Of a stretch of 64,000 nucleotides of DNA, positions 45,390-54,344 are shown in pieces; the first letter of the stretch is position 1; each line of letters begins with the position of its first letter. Location: NCBI GenBank assembly GCA_047722935.1, contig JBDNZS010000004.1, forward strand, positions 22,562 through 86,561. The letters run 5' to 3'. This stretch comes from Ethanoligenens sp047722935. GTDB taxonomy: Bacteria > Bacillota > Clostridia > Oscillospirales > Ethanoligenentaceae. The position numbers were made by a program, and so were the translations under genes. Below the pieces are notes generated by a model. The model searched no databases, was not told the origin of the DNA, and saw only the letters and a list, made by a program, of their open reading frames with translations.

Positions 45390-48300
45390 ATGAATAAGAA
45401 AATGAAACGGCCGCTGGGACTCGTCCTCACCATCTGCCTTGTGCTTTCCCTGCTGGCAGGCAGCGCCTATGCGGTAAACCGGTATTTTGAGGACGCCAAG
45501 GGGCATTGGGCGGAGGAAGCCATTCAGATCCTGACGGAAAAAGGCGTCATCAGCGGATACCCCGACGGGCTGGCGCACCCGGATGAAATCATCACCAGAG
45601 GGGAATTTGCCACGCTGGTTGCCAGAACCATGGAGCTGCCGGAGCCGGAGGAAAGCGAGGTTACCATTTGCTTCACCGACATTGCCGGACACTGGTCTGA
45701 GCAGCACATTGAGGCGCTCATCATCGCGGGAATTATCCAAAAAGACGATTTCGGCACGAAGTTCCTGCCGGATCAGCCCATCACCCGTATGGAAATGATC
45801 CGTATGCTGGTACGTGCCATCGGTAAGGGTGACCATGACGCCTCCTGCTCCTGCGTCACCGGGTTTTCCGACGACGGCACACTTTCCGAAGCGGACAAAT
45901 CCAGCATCTGCACCGGTAAGGAATATGGCATCGTAGACGGCTACCCGGACGGTACAGTCAAGCCGGACGGCAAGGGCACCCGCGCCGAAGCCTTTGAAAT
46001 GCTGGTGGATACGGAAAAGGCCAAAGACCAGATTAAGAAGGAAGAACCGCCCAAGCCGACTGTTCCCACCAAGCCGGAGGATAAGCCCTCCGATGGTGGC
46101 AGTTCTGGCAGCGGCAGTTCCGGTGGCGGGTCTTCCTATGTTCCCGCCCCGCAGTTTTCATTTACACTGCCCAAAACCGCCTATACCGCCGATGAAATTG
46201 AAATTAAGCCGGAGAGCCGATATGTCAGCGGCGTAACATGGTCAGCCCTGAAAAACGGACTGCCCGCCGTGCTTTCCGAGCTGGCGGACGGGACCCTTGA
46301 TCAAAACGGCGGCAAGCTGAAATTTACGCACACCGGCAGCATCACCCTGATTGCTACGGCCAAAAACAGCCGGGGCGTTACGGTAATCCATGAACAGACC
46401 ATCAGCATCTACCCGGTTGTAACAGCCGCTTTCACGCTGCCGGAAATCACCCACACCGACAAATCCGTGGCGGTGGAGCTTTCCACCCACAACCTCGGCG
46501 GTAATGCGGTGATGTGGTCGCTTGAAAAGGACGGCTCCGCCGTGGATGTTGAAACGACTCTCACAGGAGCGCTGGATTTCAGTGGCGGTACGGTACTGTT
46601 CAAGGAAAAGGGCGTCTACAAGCTGACGGCCTCTATTACAGACGAGCTGGGCAAGGTTATCACCGCACAGGATGGCATCACGGTCTACCCGGTGGCGGAG
46701 GTCAAGCTGACACTCCCAGCCGTTTCCCATACCGATAAAACCGTGGCACTCAAGACAGAAACAAAAGAAACGGACGGACTCATGGTGACCTACACCCTGA
46801 CCCGAAACGGCGATTCTGCCGAAACCGGCTCCTTTATTGAAGGGGCGCTCTCGGACGGCAGTATCCGTTTCAAGGAAAAGGGCGTGTATGCCCTGACTGC
46901 CTCTGTCACTGACGTCACCGGCAGAGTGTTTGCCGATACCGTGACGATCACGATCTACCCGGTGGGCTCCGTGGGTTTTTATCTGCCGGAAATTTTCCAC
47001 ACCGACAACACCGTGATGGTGGAGGCAGTGTTCGGGGAAATCGGCAGCCATACCGCAAAATGGACGCTGCTCCATGACGGAAAAGAAGTATCCCTCACCA
47101 CCGCCGCCGAAGGTACGCTGGGCAACAGCGGCGGTGAGCTGCAGTTCCGCACCAAGGGCAGCTATGTTCTAAAAGCAGAATTCACCGACGACGGCGGCAG
47201 AACCTACCGCTATGAGCAGGGCTTCAAGGTGTATCCTGTGCCTGCCGTCCGCTATAGCCTGCCGAAGTATGTTCACACCGATACGGATATTGCGGTCAAA
47301 ACCGAAACCACTGATCTGGACGGCCTCACTGTCGAATGGCTGGTGGACAACACCTACGGGTTCCAGGACTGGCCGACCTATGTGGACGGAGCGCTCACAA
47401 ACGGCGGCGGCACGATCCGCTTTAAACGGGCCGGTGTTTATGAGCTGGCAGCCAGAGTCACCGATGAAACTGGCCGTGTATTCCTGTACGAAAGCTATGA
47501 CAAATGCGAGGTTCTGCCTGTGCTGACCATCGGCTTTGAGCTTCCCGAATTTGCCTATACCGATACCGCCATCGACCTCAGAACTCACGGCAACAATCAG
47601 GTTCTGCCGGTGGAGTGGTCCGTCAGCAAGGATGGCAAGAGCATTCCGCTCTCCGAGGCGTTTGACGGCAGCCTCACCCCCCAGGGCGGCAAGATTACCT
47701 TTAAGGGCGACGGCGAGTATGTTCTCACCGCTGCCATGACCGATTACCTGAAACGCAGCTATTCCCACAGCGAAAACATTCGCATCCTCCCTGTGGTGCA
47801 ATATGCATTTACCATGCCGCAGGCTGTTCACTACGGCACGGAGTTTGAAGTTGCCGCAAAGGATGTCCGGCACCTCGGCAGCTATTCCGTTGTATGGACA
47901 CTACAAAAGGACGGCAATCCCTCACAGTATCAGGGTACCCTCGGCAATGACGGCGGCAAAATCGCTATCCATGACACCGGCACATTTACCCTGACCGCCT
48001 CTATCACCGACAGCGAAGCGCGTGTCACCACCCATTCGGAACGCATCACGGTCACCAACACCGCGCCGAATGCCCCTGTGGTAGAAGCCGTACCCACTCG
48101 TACCGCCAAGGTGGGCAAGTTTCTTGTGAACATCACCGCCAGTGCCACAGACCCCGATGGGGATGCGGTGACCTTGGAGTATGCGGATACTGCGGCCGAC
48201 AGCTATTATGCGCCGGGTACTCACACCATAAAAGTCCGTGCCAAGGACATTGCCGGAGCATATTCGCCATGGGTGGAAAAGACCTTCACCGTGACCAATG

Positions 48301-49346
48301 CCACGCCAACCGTTACCCTGACCGCCGAGCCGACCCGTACCGTCAAGGACGGCAAATTCCTCGTCAATATCAGTGCCAAGGCAGCCGATGCGGACGGCGA
48401 TGCCACCACGCTGGAGTGGGACAACAAGGCGGCAGACGGCTACTATGCCCCAGGCACCCATACCGTAAAAGTCCGTGCGAAAGACATTGCCGGGGCGTAT
48501 TCTCCTTGGGCGGAAAAGACATTTACCATCACCAGCTCCGCGCCTACGGTCACCTTGACTGCCACCCCGACCCGCACAGCAAAGGACGGTAAATTCCTTG
48601 TGAACATCAGCGCGACAGCCGCTGATGTGGATGGCGACGCCACCACGCTGGAATGGGACAACAAGGCGGCGGATGGCTACTATGCCGTTGGCACTCACAC
48701 TATCCGTGTCCGTGCCAAGGATGCAACCGGGCTGTATTCGGAGTGGGTGTCCAAAACATTCACCATCGCAAACTCCGCCCCGACAGCGCCGGTGATTACC
48801 CGAACGCCGAACGGCAACAGTGTGGCACCGGGAACGCCGGTTACGATTACGGCAGCCAGCTCAGACCCGGACGGCGACTCCGTCACCCTGATTTGGGAGG
48901 GCAGAAACGCCGAAACCCAGACCTACCCTCGCGGAAAGAACGTGGTGCGTGTCAAGGCGGTGGATTCCGCAGGAGCCGAGTCCCCGTGGGCCGCTATCGT
49001 TTTCTTTGTAGCGGATTCCAACGGCGGCGGTGGCATGACGCTCACAGGCCCGGATTCCGTCATCATGGAAAACGGCATAGAAGGCGCCACTATCACCGAA
49101 TACACCTTTACCGTGCCGCCCGTTGACGGGCACAGCGGTTCTGATTTCGGCAGGGTGCGCGGCTATAACAGGCTGACCGGTCAGTGGGATCAGCTGGACT
49201 ACGGTACCACCTCCAACGGCATCACCTTTACCCGTGCCCTCGGCGCAGGCGTGTACACGCAGCTGGAGTTTTATTATTACACGAACCACAATTGCATGTA
49301 CAACAAGAGCAACATCACCTACTCGGTGACCTACCACTTTGAATAA
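45390..49346 (+). CDS. Giant SLH-anchored surface protein with Ig-like repeats
   Basis: This 1318-residue protein has a signal peptide (about 1-28, ending GSAYA), three S-layer homology repeats (about 30-210; YFEDAKGHWAEEAIQIL is the first) for cell-wall anchoring, and a Pro/Ser/Gly linker. Seven to eight beta-sandwich repeats of about 90 residues follow (each with a HTDK/HTD motif and GVYxLTA) to about 890, then four near-identical PKD-like repeats of about 80 residues (ATDPDGD, APGTHTIKVRAKDIAG). The C-terminal about 100 residues form a distinct domain. It is 11 bases from the next pilin gene, so it belongs to the pilus module and may be an adhesin. Confidence 0.88.
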   Translation: MNKKMKRPLGLVLTICLVLSLLAGSAYAVNRYFEDAKGHWAEEAIQILTEKGVISGYPDGLAHPDEIITRGEFATLVARTMELPEPEESEVTICFTDIAGHWSEQHIEALIIAGIIQKDDFGTKFLPDQPITRMEMIRMLVRAIGKGDHDASCSCVTGFSDDGTLSEADKSSICTGKEYGIVDGYPDGTVKPDGKGTRAEAFEMLVDTEKAKDQIKKEEPPKPTVPTKPEDKPSDGGSSGSGSSGGGSSYVPAPQFSFTLPKTAYTADEIEIKPESRYVSGVTWSALKNGLPAVLSELADGTLDQNGGKLKFTHTGSITLIATAKNSRGVTVIHEQTISIYPVVTAAFTLPEITHTDKSVAVELSTHNLGGNAVMWSLEKDGSAVDVETTLTGALDFSGGTVLFKEKGVYKLTASITDELGKVITAQDGITVYPVAEVKLTLPAVSHTDKTVALKTETKETDGLMVTYTLTRNGDSAETGSFIEGALSDGSIRFKEKGVYALTASVTDVTGRVFADTVTITIYPVGSVGFYLPEIFHTDNTVMVEAVFGEIGSHTAKWTLLHDGKEVSLTTAAEGTLGNSGGELQFRTKGSYVLKAEFTDDGGRTYRYEQGFKVYPVPAVRYSLPKYVHTDTDIAVKTETTDLDGLTVEWLVDNTYGFQDWPTYVDGALTNGGGTIRFKRAGVYELAARVTDETGRVFLYESYDKCEVLPVLTIGFELPEFAYTDTAIDLRTHGNNQVLPVEWSVSKDGKSIPLSEAFDGSLTPQGGKITFKGDGEYVLTAAMTDYLKRSYSHSENIRILPVVQYAFTMPQAVHYGTEFEVAAKDVRHLGSYSVVWTLQKDGNPSQYQGTLGNDGGKIAIHDTGTFTLTASITDSEARVTTHSERITVTNTAPNAPVVEAVPTRTAKVGKFLVNITASATDPDGDAVTLEYADTAADSYYAPGTHTIKVRAKDIAGAYSPWVEKTFTVTNATPTVTLTAEPTRTVKDGKFLVNISAKAADADGDATTLEWDNKAADGYYAPGTHTVKVRAKDIAGAYSPWAEKTFTITSSAPTVTLTATPTRTAKDGKFLVNISATAADVDGDATTLEWDNKAADGYYAVGTHTIRVRAKDATGLYSEWVSKTFTIANSAPTAPVITRTPNGNSVAPGTPVTITAASSDPDGDSVTLIWEGRNAETQTYPRGKNVVRVKAVDSAGAESPWAAIVFFVADSNGGGGMTLTGPDSVIMENGIEGATITEYTFTVPPVDGHSGSDFGRVRGYNRLTGQWDQLDYGTTSNGITFTRALGAGVYTQLEFYYYTNHNCMYNKSNITYSVTYHFE

Positions 49347-49357
49347 GGAGGAAATCC

Positions 49358-49588
49358 ATGAAGCATCTCATTTGCAGGCTGAAAAGCAAGGCGGTCATAA
49401 CCGCCGATCAAACCCGCCACATCCTTTCCGAGCGCCGCGGGGAAGGCTACATTGACACCGCGATCAAAATCCTGATTGCGGTGGTTTTGGGCGCTCTGCT
49501 CCTTGCGGGGCTGTATGCCCTGTTTGGGGAAACGGTGCTGCCCACCCTTGTACAGCGCATCAAGGAAATGTTCAACTATGCAGGCTGA
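49358..49588 (+). CDS. Flp-like pilin / DUF6133 protein, copy 2
   Basis: This 76-residue protein has the same GEGYIDTAIKILIAVVLGA core and C-terminus (VQRIKEMFNYAG) as copy 1, but a different N-terminus. DNA identity over the shared part is very high, consistent with duplication or conversion. The Gly-Glu junction before YIDTA is the expected processing site for the A24 peptidase, whose ATG overlaps this gene's stop. It is a strong candidate for the major pilin. Confidence 0.8.
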   Translation: MKHLICRLKSKAVITADQTRHILSERRGEGYIDTAIKILIAVVLGALLLAGLYALFGETVLPTLVQRIKEMFNYAG

Positions 49589-50033
49589 TAACATCGCACA
49601 GGCGGTGCTTTTTTTCTGTCTGCTGCTGGCGGCTTCTGTGTGGGATCTCCGCAAACGGATTATCCCGGACAGCATCTGCCTCCTGATCGCACTGACGGGG
49701 CTGATGGATTTCAGCCCCGTCAGGCTTTGGGGCGTACTTGCGGCACTGCCCCTGCTGATTGCCGCCCTATGCAAGCCGGAGGGCATCGGCGGCGGGGACA
49801 TCAAGCTCACCGCCGCCGCAGGAACTGTAATGGGCTTCGGGGGATGCATAGCCGGGCTGCTGTTCGGTCTGACGGCGTCCCTTCTTTTTTATTTCACAAA
49901 CCAGCTAATCAGACGGCTCCGCAAGCTGGAACCGCTGAAAGCATCGCAGGCAGCTCTGCCTATGGCGCCGTTTTTGTCCCTCGGCTTTCTTGCCGTAACC
50001 ATTTTAAAAAATTTAGGAGGAATGATCTCATGA
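49578..50033 (+). CDS. A24 prepilin peptidase (TadV/CpaA-like)
   Basis: This 151-residue peptidase has only the aspartyl-protease half. The two catalytic Asp lie in VWDLRKRIIPD (Asp23) and GGGDIKL (Asp74). There are four to six hydrophobic segments and no methyltransferase domain, as in the small CpaA/TadV type. It should cleave the leaders of the Flp-like and TadE-like subunits. The ATG at 49578 lies inside the preceding gene's end; the frame upstream is not family sequence. Confidence 0.9.
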   Translation: MQADNIAQAVLFFCLLLAASVWDLRKRIIPDSICLLIALTGLMDFSPVRLWGVLAALPLLIAALCKPEGIGGGDIKLTAAAGTVMGFGGCIAGLLFGLTASLLFYFTNQLIRRLRKLEPLKASQAALPMAPFLSLGFLAVTILKNLGGMIS

Positions 50034-50164
50034 AAAGAATCCATATCACCAGAAAAAAGACCCTCATCGTTGCCGGTATCGCCGCCGTTTCACTGGCAGC
50101 CGCCGCCCTGATCCCCAAGGCCGTGAAAGCAGTGAAACACCGCAGATACAGCTCCAGCTTCTAA
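50030..50164 (+). CDS. 44-residue single-pass membrane protein
   Basis: MKRIHITRKKTL opens a very short ORF with one hydrophobic stretch (IVAGIAAVSLAAAALI) and a strongly basic end. AGGAGG is nine bases before the ATG, and the ATG overlaps the peptidase stop (ATGA), so it is almost surely translated. No family recognised; its position suggests a small pilus-assembly accessory. Confidence 0.65.
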   Translation: MKRIHITRKKTLIVAGIAAVSLAAAALIPKAVKAVKHRRYSSSF

Positions 50165-50194
50165 AATCACGAAGAAATCAAGGAGGAAAAATCT

Positions 50195-51019
50195 ATGAGC
50201 CTTTTCAAAAACCGCACGGTGGTCGGTGTGATATGCATCCTTTTGTCCCTGCTCATCTGCTTCGGCGTGACGCCGCTGTTCAACAAATCCGTCAGCCAGA
50301 AAACCGAAATCGTCCGCGTCGTGAAGGAAATCAAGGCAGGCGATGAAATCACCAAGGAGATGGTGCAGACCGCGGAGGTGGGCGGCTTCGGACTGCCCGA
50401 AAATGTTCTTCGCCAGAGCGAATCCGTTGTGGGCAAGTACGCCACCGCCGACCTTTCCGTTGGTGACTATATCTTAAATACCAAGCTGTCCGATACCCCG
50501 GCTACGGAAAATACCTATCTTTATAATCTGGACGGCACCAAGCAGGCCATGTCGGTCACCATCAAGAGCTTTGCAGACGGTCTTTCCGGCAAGCTGAAAA
50601 GCGGCGACATCGTATCGGTGATCGCCCCGGACTACAAAAAGCAGGGCTCCACTGTTATCCCCGCCGAGCTGAAATATGTGGAGGTTATTGCCGTCACTGC
50701 AGGCAGCGGCTACGATGCCAACACCGGAGAGCAGACAGAAAATGAAGCTGGGGACGAAAAAGAGCTGCCATCCACCGTGACCCTATTGGTGTCCCCGGAA
50801 CAGAGCAAGGCGCTGGCGGAGCTGGAATCGGACGGCAAGCTCCACCTGTCCCTCGTTTACCGCGGTACGTCCTCAAACAGCGCCAAGTTTATTGAGGCAC
50901 AGGACAAGGTTATTGCGGCGCTGTATCCCGCGGAGCCGGTGCAGGACAGCGCTTCCGAATCCCAGGGATCGGAGGAAAACACGGCATCCGAAGCGACTGC
51001 GGAAAGTGGGGTGCAGTGA
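50195..51019 (+). CDS. CpaB/RcpC-like pilus protein with SAF domain
   Basis: This 274-residue protein has a single N-terminal membrane segment (about 10-28) then an SAF domain (about 38-115; IKAGDEITKEMVQTAEVG) and a RcpC-like C-terminal half. In Tad systems CpaB/RcpC lies at the cell envelope and in Gram-negatives contacts the secretin. No secretin is seen here, as expected in a Gram-positive host. The acidic, low-complexity tail (SASESQGSEEN) is unusual. GGAGG precedes the ATG. Confidence 0.85.
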   Translation: MSLFKNRTVVGVICILLSLLICFGVTPLFNKSVSQKTEIVRVVKEIKAGDEITKEMVQTAEVGGFGLPENVLRQSESVVGKYATADLSVGDYILNTKLSDTPATENTYLYNLDGTKQAMSVTIKSFADGLSGKLKSGDIVSVIAPDYKKQGSTVIPAELKYVEVIAVTAGSGYDANTGEQTENEAGDEKELPSTVTLLVSPEQSKALAELESDGKLHLSLVYRGTSSNSAKFIEAQDKVIAALYPAEPVQDSASESQGSEENTASEATAESGVQ

Positions 51020-51834
51020 TGCTGAATTTCAAGAAAAACGGCATCTTCACCCGCCAAGCCCCAAGGGAGGATGCCCCGCCGGAGCAGGAGCCGCAGGGCG
51101 GCATCCTTGCCGTTTGGGGCTCTCCCGGTAGCGGCAAGACCGTCACTGCCGTGAAGATTGCAAAGCAGCTTGCCGACCGGAAGAAAAACGTGGTGCTTCT
51201 ACTCTGCGATATGACCGCGCCCATGCTGCCCTGCATCTGCCCGCCCTCCGAGCTGGAGGGTGAGCATTCGCTGGGTAGTATTCTTGCCGCCGCCCATGTG
51301 ACGGAGCCGCTCATCAAGCACAATCTGGTGACGCTGAAAAAGCACAAGCACCTCACCATCCTCGGCATGAAAAAGGGTGAGAACGAGTACACCTACCCGC
51401 CCTATGAGCAGCTACAGGCGCAGGAGCTGATGGACGGGCTGCGGGAAACTGCTCCCTTCGTGGTGGCGGACTGCGGCAGCTATATTGCCAACGATATTCT
51501 CTCCGCCGTGGCGCTCATGGAGGCCGACAGTGTCTTGCGGCTTGCAAATGCCGATCTGAAATCCGTAAGCTATCTCTCCAGCCAGCTCCCTCTGCTCCGG
51601 GATTCCAAATGGGACGCGGAAAAGCAGTACAAGGTGGCCGGAAACGTAAAGCCCCGGCAGGCCGGGGAGCAGATCGGGCAGGCGCTGGGCTCCGTGGCCT
51701 TTACCCTGACCCACTCGCCGGAGCTGGAGGAACAGTACCTTGCCGGGAATCTGCTGGTAGACTTGTCCCTGAAGGACAGCCGCCAGTTTAAGAAAGAAAT
51801 CGAAAAAATCGCAAAGGAGGTATTCGGCGTATGA
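51019..51834 (+). CDS. CpaE/MinD-like pilus ATPase
   Basis: This 271-residue P-loop protein has a variant Walker A GSPGSGKTVTAVKIA near 36-50, not the deviant KGGxGKT of MinD. Later it has VVADCGSYI, the Walker B-like position of CpaE/TadZ. CpaE-type proteins place the Tad machinery in the cell. The ATG overlaps the CpaB stop; a GTG three bases earlier is an alternative. Its gene is followed directly by the CpaF-type motor. Confidence 0.8.
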   Translation: MLNFKKNGIFTRQAPREDAPPEQEPQGGILAVWGSPGSGKTVTAVKIAKQLADRKKNVVLLLCDMTAPMLPCICPPSELEGEHSLGSILAAAHVTEPLIKHNLVTLKKHKHLTILGMKKGENEYTYPPYEQLQAQELMDGLRETAPFVVADCGSYIANDILSAVALMEADSVLRLANADLKSVSYLSSQLPLLRDSKWDAEKQYKVAGNVKPRQAGEQIGQALGSVAFTLTHSPELEEQYLAGNLLVDLSLKDSRQFKKEIEKIAKEVFGV

Positions 51835-53408
51835 AATTAGGCAAAAAAAGAAATGCGTCGGTGTTTCAGACCGCGCCGGTATCTGCGGCGGAAAGCGGAA
51901 ATCAGTCATTATCCGCAGAACCGGAGCTAATCACCGAAGCAGACAATGGCTCCGAACCCACGGCGGAGAGATTTGCAAATTTGCAGTTCGGTCCCGATGT
52001 GGATGTTTTGAATCCGCCGGATGAGCAGGAAGCCGCGCCGTTGCGTGACAACCGAACACTGCGTGCCCATGGACTGTTCTTTACCCCGGAAACGGAGGGA
52101 AAGGATTTCTCCTCGGTGCTTGCCGAGGTGCAGGCGTATATTTCCGAGCATTATAGCACCCTCATCACCGAAGGCGGCGAGGACGCCAAGGCGCAGATGA
52201 AGCGTTACATCCTGAAATTCCTGCAGGACAACCGCATTTCCGTGGGCGACATGAGCGGCGACAGGCTGGCGGACGCCCTCTACACCGAAATGGCGGAGTT
52301 CGGATTTCTGACCAAATACATCTTCGGCACCGGGATCGAGGAAATTGACATCAATTCATGGAAAGACATTGAGGTGCAGTATTCGGACGGCCGCACCGTG
52401 AAGCTGGAGGAACGCTTTGAAAGCCCCCAGCACGCCGTGAATGTCATCCGAAGAATGCTGCATATCAGCGGCATGGTGCTGGATAACGCCAGCCCCATCG
52501 TACTGGGGCATCTTTCTAAAAACATCCGAATTGCCGTCCTGAAAAGCCCCATTGTGGACGAGGATGTGGGCGTCGCTGCCTCCATCCGTATCGTAAACCC
52601 GCAGAGCATGAAAAAAGAGGACTTTGTCCGAAGCGGCACGGCGACAGACCCGATGCTGGATTTTTTGTCCCTCTGCGTCCGCTACGGGATTTCGGTCTGC
52701 GTAGCGGGCGCCACCAGCTCCGGTAAAACCACCGTGGCAGGCTGGGTGCTGACCACCGTGCCGGACAACAAGAGAATCTATACCATTGAAAACGGCTCCC
52801 GTGAGCTGGCTCTCGTCAGAGAAAAGGACGGAAAGGTGGTCAATTCGGTCATCCACACCCTGACGCGCGACAGCGATAACGACCGCCAGCGCATCGACCA
52901 AACCAACCTTTTAGACTATGCCCTCCGTTTTAACCCGGACATCATCGTGGTGGGCGAGATGCGCGGCGCGGAGGCAAACGCGGCACAGGAAGCCGCTCGA
53001 ACCGGCGTGGCGGTGCTGACCACCATCCACTCCAATTCCTGTGAGGCCACCTATCGCCGCATGGTGTCCCTGTGCAAGCGCGCCGTGGATATGTCCGATG
53101 CGACCCTCATGGACTATGTCACCGAAGCCTATCCCATTGTGGTGTTCTGCAAGCAGCTGGAAAACAAGCAGCGCCGCATGATGGAGATTCAGGAATGCGA
53201 GATCCTGCCCGACGGCACAAGGCGTTTCCGCCCGCTGTTCCAGTATGTCATCACCGAAAACCGCATGGAGGACGGAAAATTCATTATTGAGGGACACCAC
53301 GAGCAGGTCAATACCATCTCGGACAGCCTCGCCAAGCGGCTTCTGGAAAACGGTATGCCCCAGGCGGTCATTGAGAGCTTGGGTCGAAAGGAGGAACAAA
53401 TCGCATGA
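51831..53408 (+). CDS. CpaF/TadA-like secretion ATPase
   Basis: This 525-residue motor ATPase of the T2SS/T4P family has Walker A GATSSGKTTVAG near residue 294, preceded by an Arg-finger region and a helical N-terminal domain. The MRGAEANAAQEAARTG block and the preceding Walker B-like region lie near 375-390. It powers Tad pilus assembly. The N-terminal about 75 residues are acidic and low in complexity. It overlaps the CpaE-like gene by four bases. Confidence 0.93.
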   Translation: MKLGKKRNASVFQTAPVSAAESGNQSLSAEPELITEADNGSEPTAERFANLQFGPDVDVLNPPDEQEAAPLRDNRTLRAHGLFFTPETEGKDFSSVLAEVQAYISEHYSTLITEGGEDAKAQMKRYILKFLQDNRISVGDMSGDRLADALYTEMAEFGFLTKYIFGTGIEEIDINSWKDIEVQYSDGRTVKLEERFESPQHAVNVIRRMLHISGMVLDNASPIVLGHLSKNIRIAVLKSPIVDEDVGVAASIRIVNPQSMKKEDFVRSGTATDPMLDFLSLCVRYGISVCVAGATSSGKTTVAGWVLTTVPDNKRIYTIENGSRELALVREKDGKVVNSVIHTLTRDSDNDRQRIDQTNLLDYALRFNPDIIVVGEMRGAEANAAQEAARTGVAVLTTIHSNSCEATYRRMVSLCKRAVDMSDATLMDYVTEAYPIVVFCKQLENKQRRMMEIQECEILPDGTRRFRPLFQYVITENRMEDGKFIIEGHHEQVNTISDSLAKRLLENGMPQAVIESLGRKEEQIA

Positions 53409-54334
53409 CGACGGTACTGTTAATCGCCTGCATCGGCATGATTGCAGGCTCTTTTATTTTGCTTGGGCTGACCCCCATGGCGTTTACAACCGCCATTTTC
53501 GACAGGCTGACCGATCAGCCTAAAGCCCTCCGGGATGAAATCAACGAAACCACTCAAAGGAAGAGAAAGTCCTATCTGCGCCGGGAAATTGCCGAGGTGC
53601 AGTCTATTCTCAAGGTCACCGGCAGATCGGCGCGCTTTCCCATGCTCTGCGCCTTGTCCCTGCTGTTCTTTGCCGTAGGTGCGTCCATGGCCGTGATGCT
53701 CTCGAACTTTTTTCTGGTTCCTGTCATGGCGGCGGGCTGTATGCTCCTGCCGTTCTGGTTGGTAAAGCTCACAGCCAGCCACTTCAAAAAGGAAATTGCG
53801 GCGGAGCTAGAAACGGCGCTCTCCATCATCACCACGGCCTACCTCCGAAACGAGGACATTCTGACGGCGGTGGAGGAAAATCTCCCGTACCTGAACCCGC
53901 CCGTTTTGTCCATATTTCAGAGCTTTGTATCCCGTGTCCGGCTGGTGGACCCCGATGTGACGGCGGCGCTCCATGATGTGAAAACGAGAATTGAAAACGC
54001 TGTGTTTCAGGAATGGTGCGACGCCCTCATTGCCTGCCAGCACGACCGCAGCCTGAAAACCACCCTGACGCCCATTGTCAGCAAGCTCAGTGATATGCGG
54101 GTGGTCAACGGTGAGCTGGAAACCATGGTGTTTGAGCCGAGAAAAGAATTCATCACCATGGTGGTTCTTGTCATATGCAATATCCCGCTGCTGTATTTTT
54201 TGAATCAGGACTGGTACCATACGCTGATGCATACCCCGCTGGGGCAGGTAATCCTGACTATCTGCGCTGCCGTTATTTTCATTTCCACGGCATTTGTAAT
54301 CAAGCTCACCCAGCCCATCGAATATCGAAGATAG
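53405..54334 (+). CDS. TadB-like inner-membrane platform protein
   Basis: This 309-residue protein has N-terminal membrane segments (about 1-22), two more at about 78-118, and a C-terminal pair (about 255-300). A conserved soluble loop lies between them. This matches TadB, one of the two platform proteins that recruit the CpaF motor. The start overlaps the cpaF stop by four bases. The T2SSF fold is inferred from length, topology and order. Confidence 0.85.
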   Translation: MTTVLLIACIGMIAGSFILLGLTPMAFTTAIFDRLTDQPKALRDEINETTQRKRKSYLRREIAEVQSILKVTGRSARFPMLCALSLLFFAVGASMAVMLSNFFLVPVMAAGCMLLPFWLVKLTASHFKKEIAAELETALSIITTAYLRNEDILTAVEENLPYLNPPVLSIFQSFVSRVRLVDPDVTAALHDVKTRIENAVFQEWCDALIACQHDRSLKTTLTPIVSKLSDMRVVNGELETMVFEPRKEFITMVVLVICNIPLLYFLNQDWYHTLMHTPLGQVILTICAAVIFISTAFVIKLTQPIEYRR

Positions 54335-54344
54335 GAGGAAGCCC

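Noticed and set aside
46242..47075. 277-codon minus-strand frame within the SLH gene
   Set aside because: It is antisense to the repeat region; its apparent repeats (GVDNF, HRVDRD) are the complement of the Ig-like repeats.
48053..48780. Possible CRISPR-like periodic repeat
   Set aside because: The repeated units of about 230 bases are coding PKD-like domains in frame with the SLH gene, not short repeats with spacers. No CRISPR array was seen anywhere in the window.
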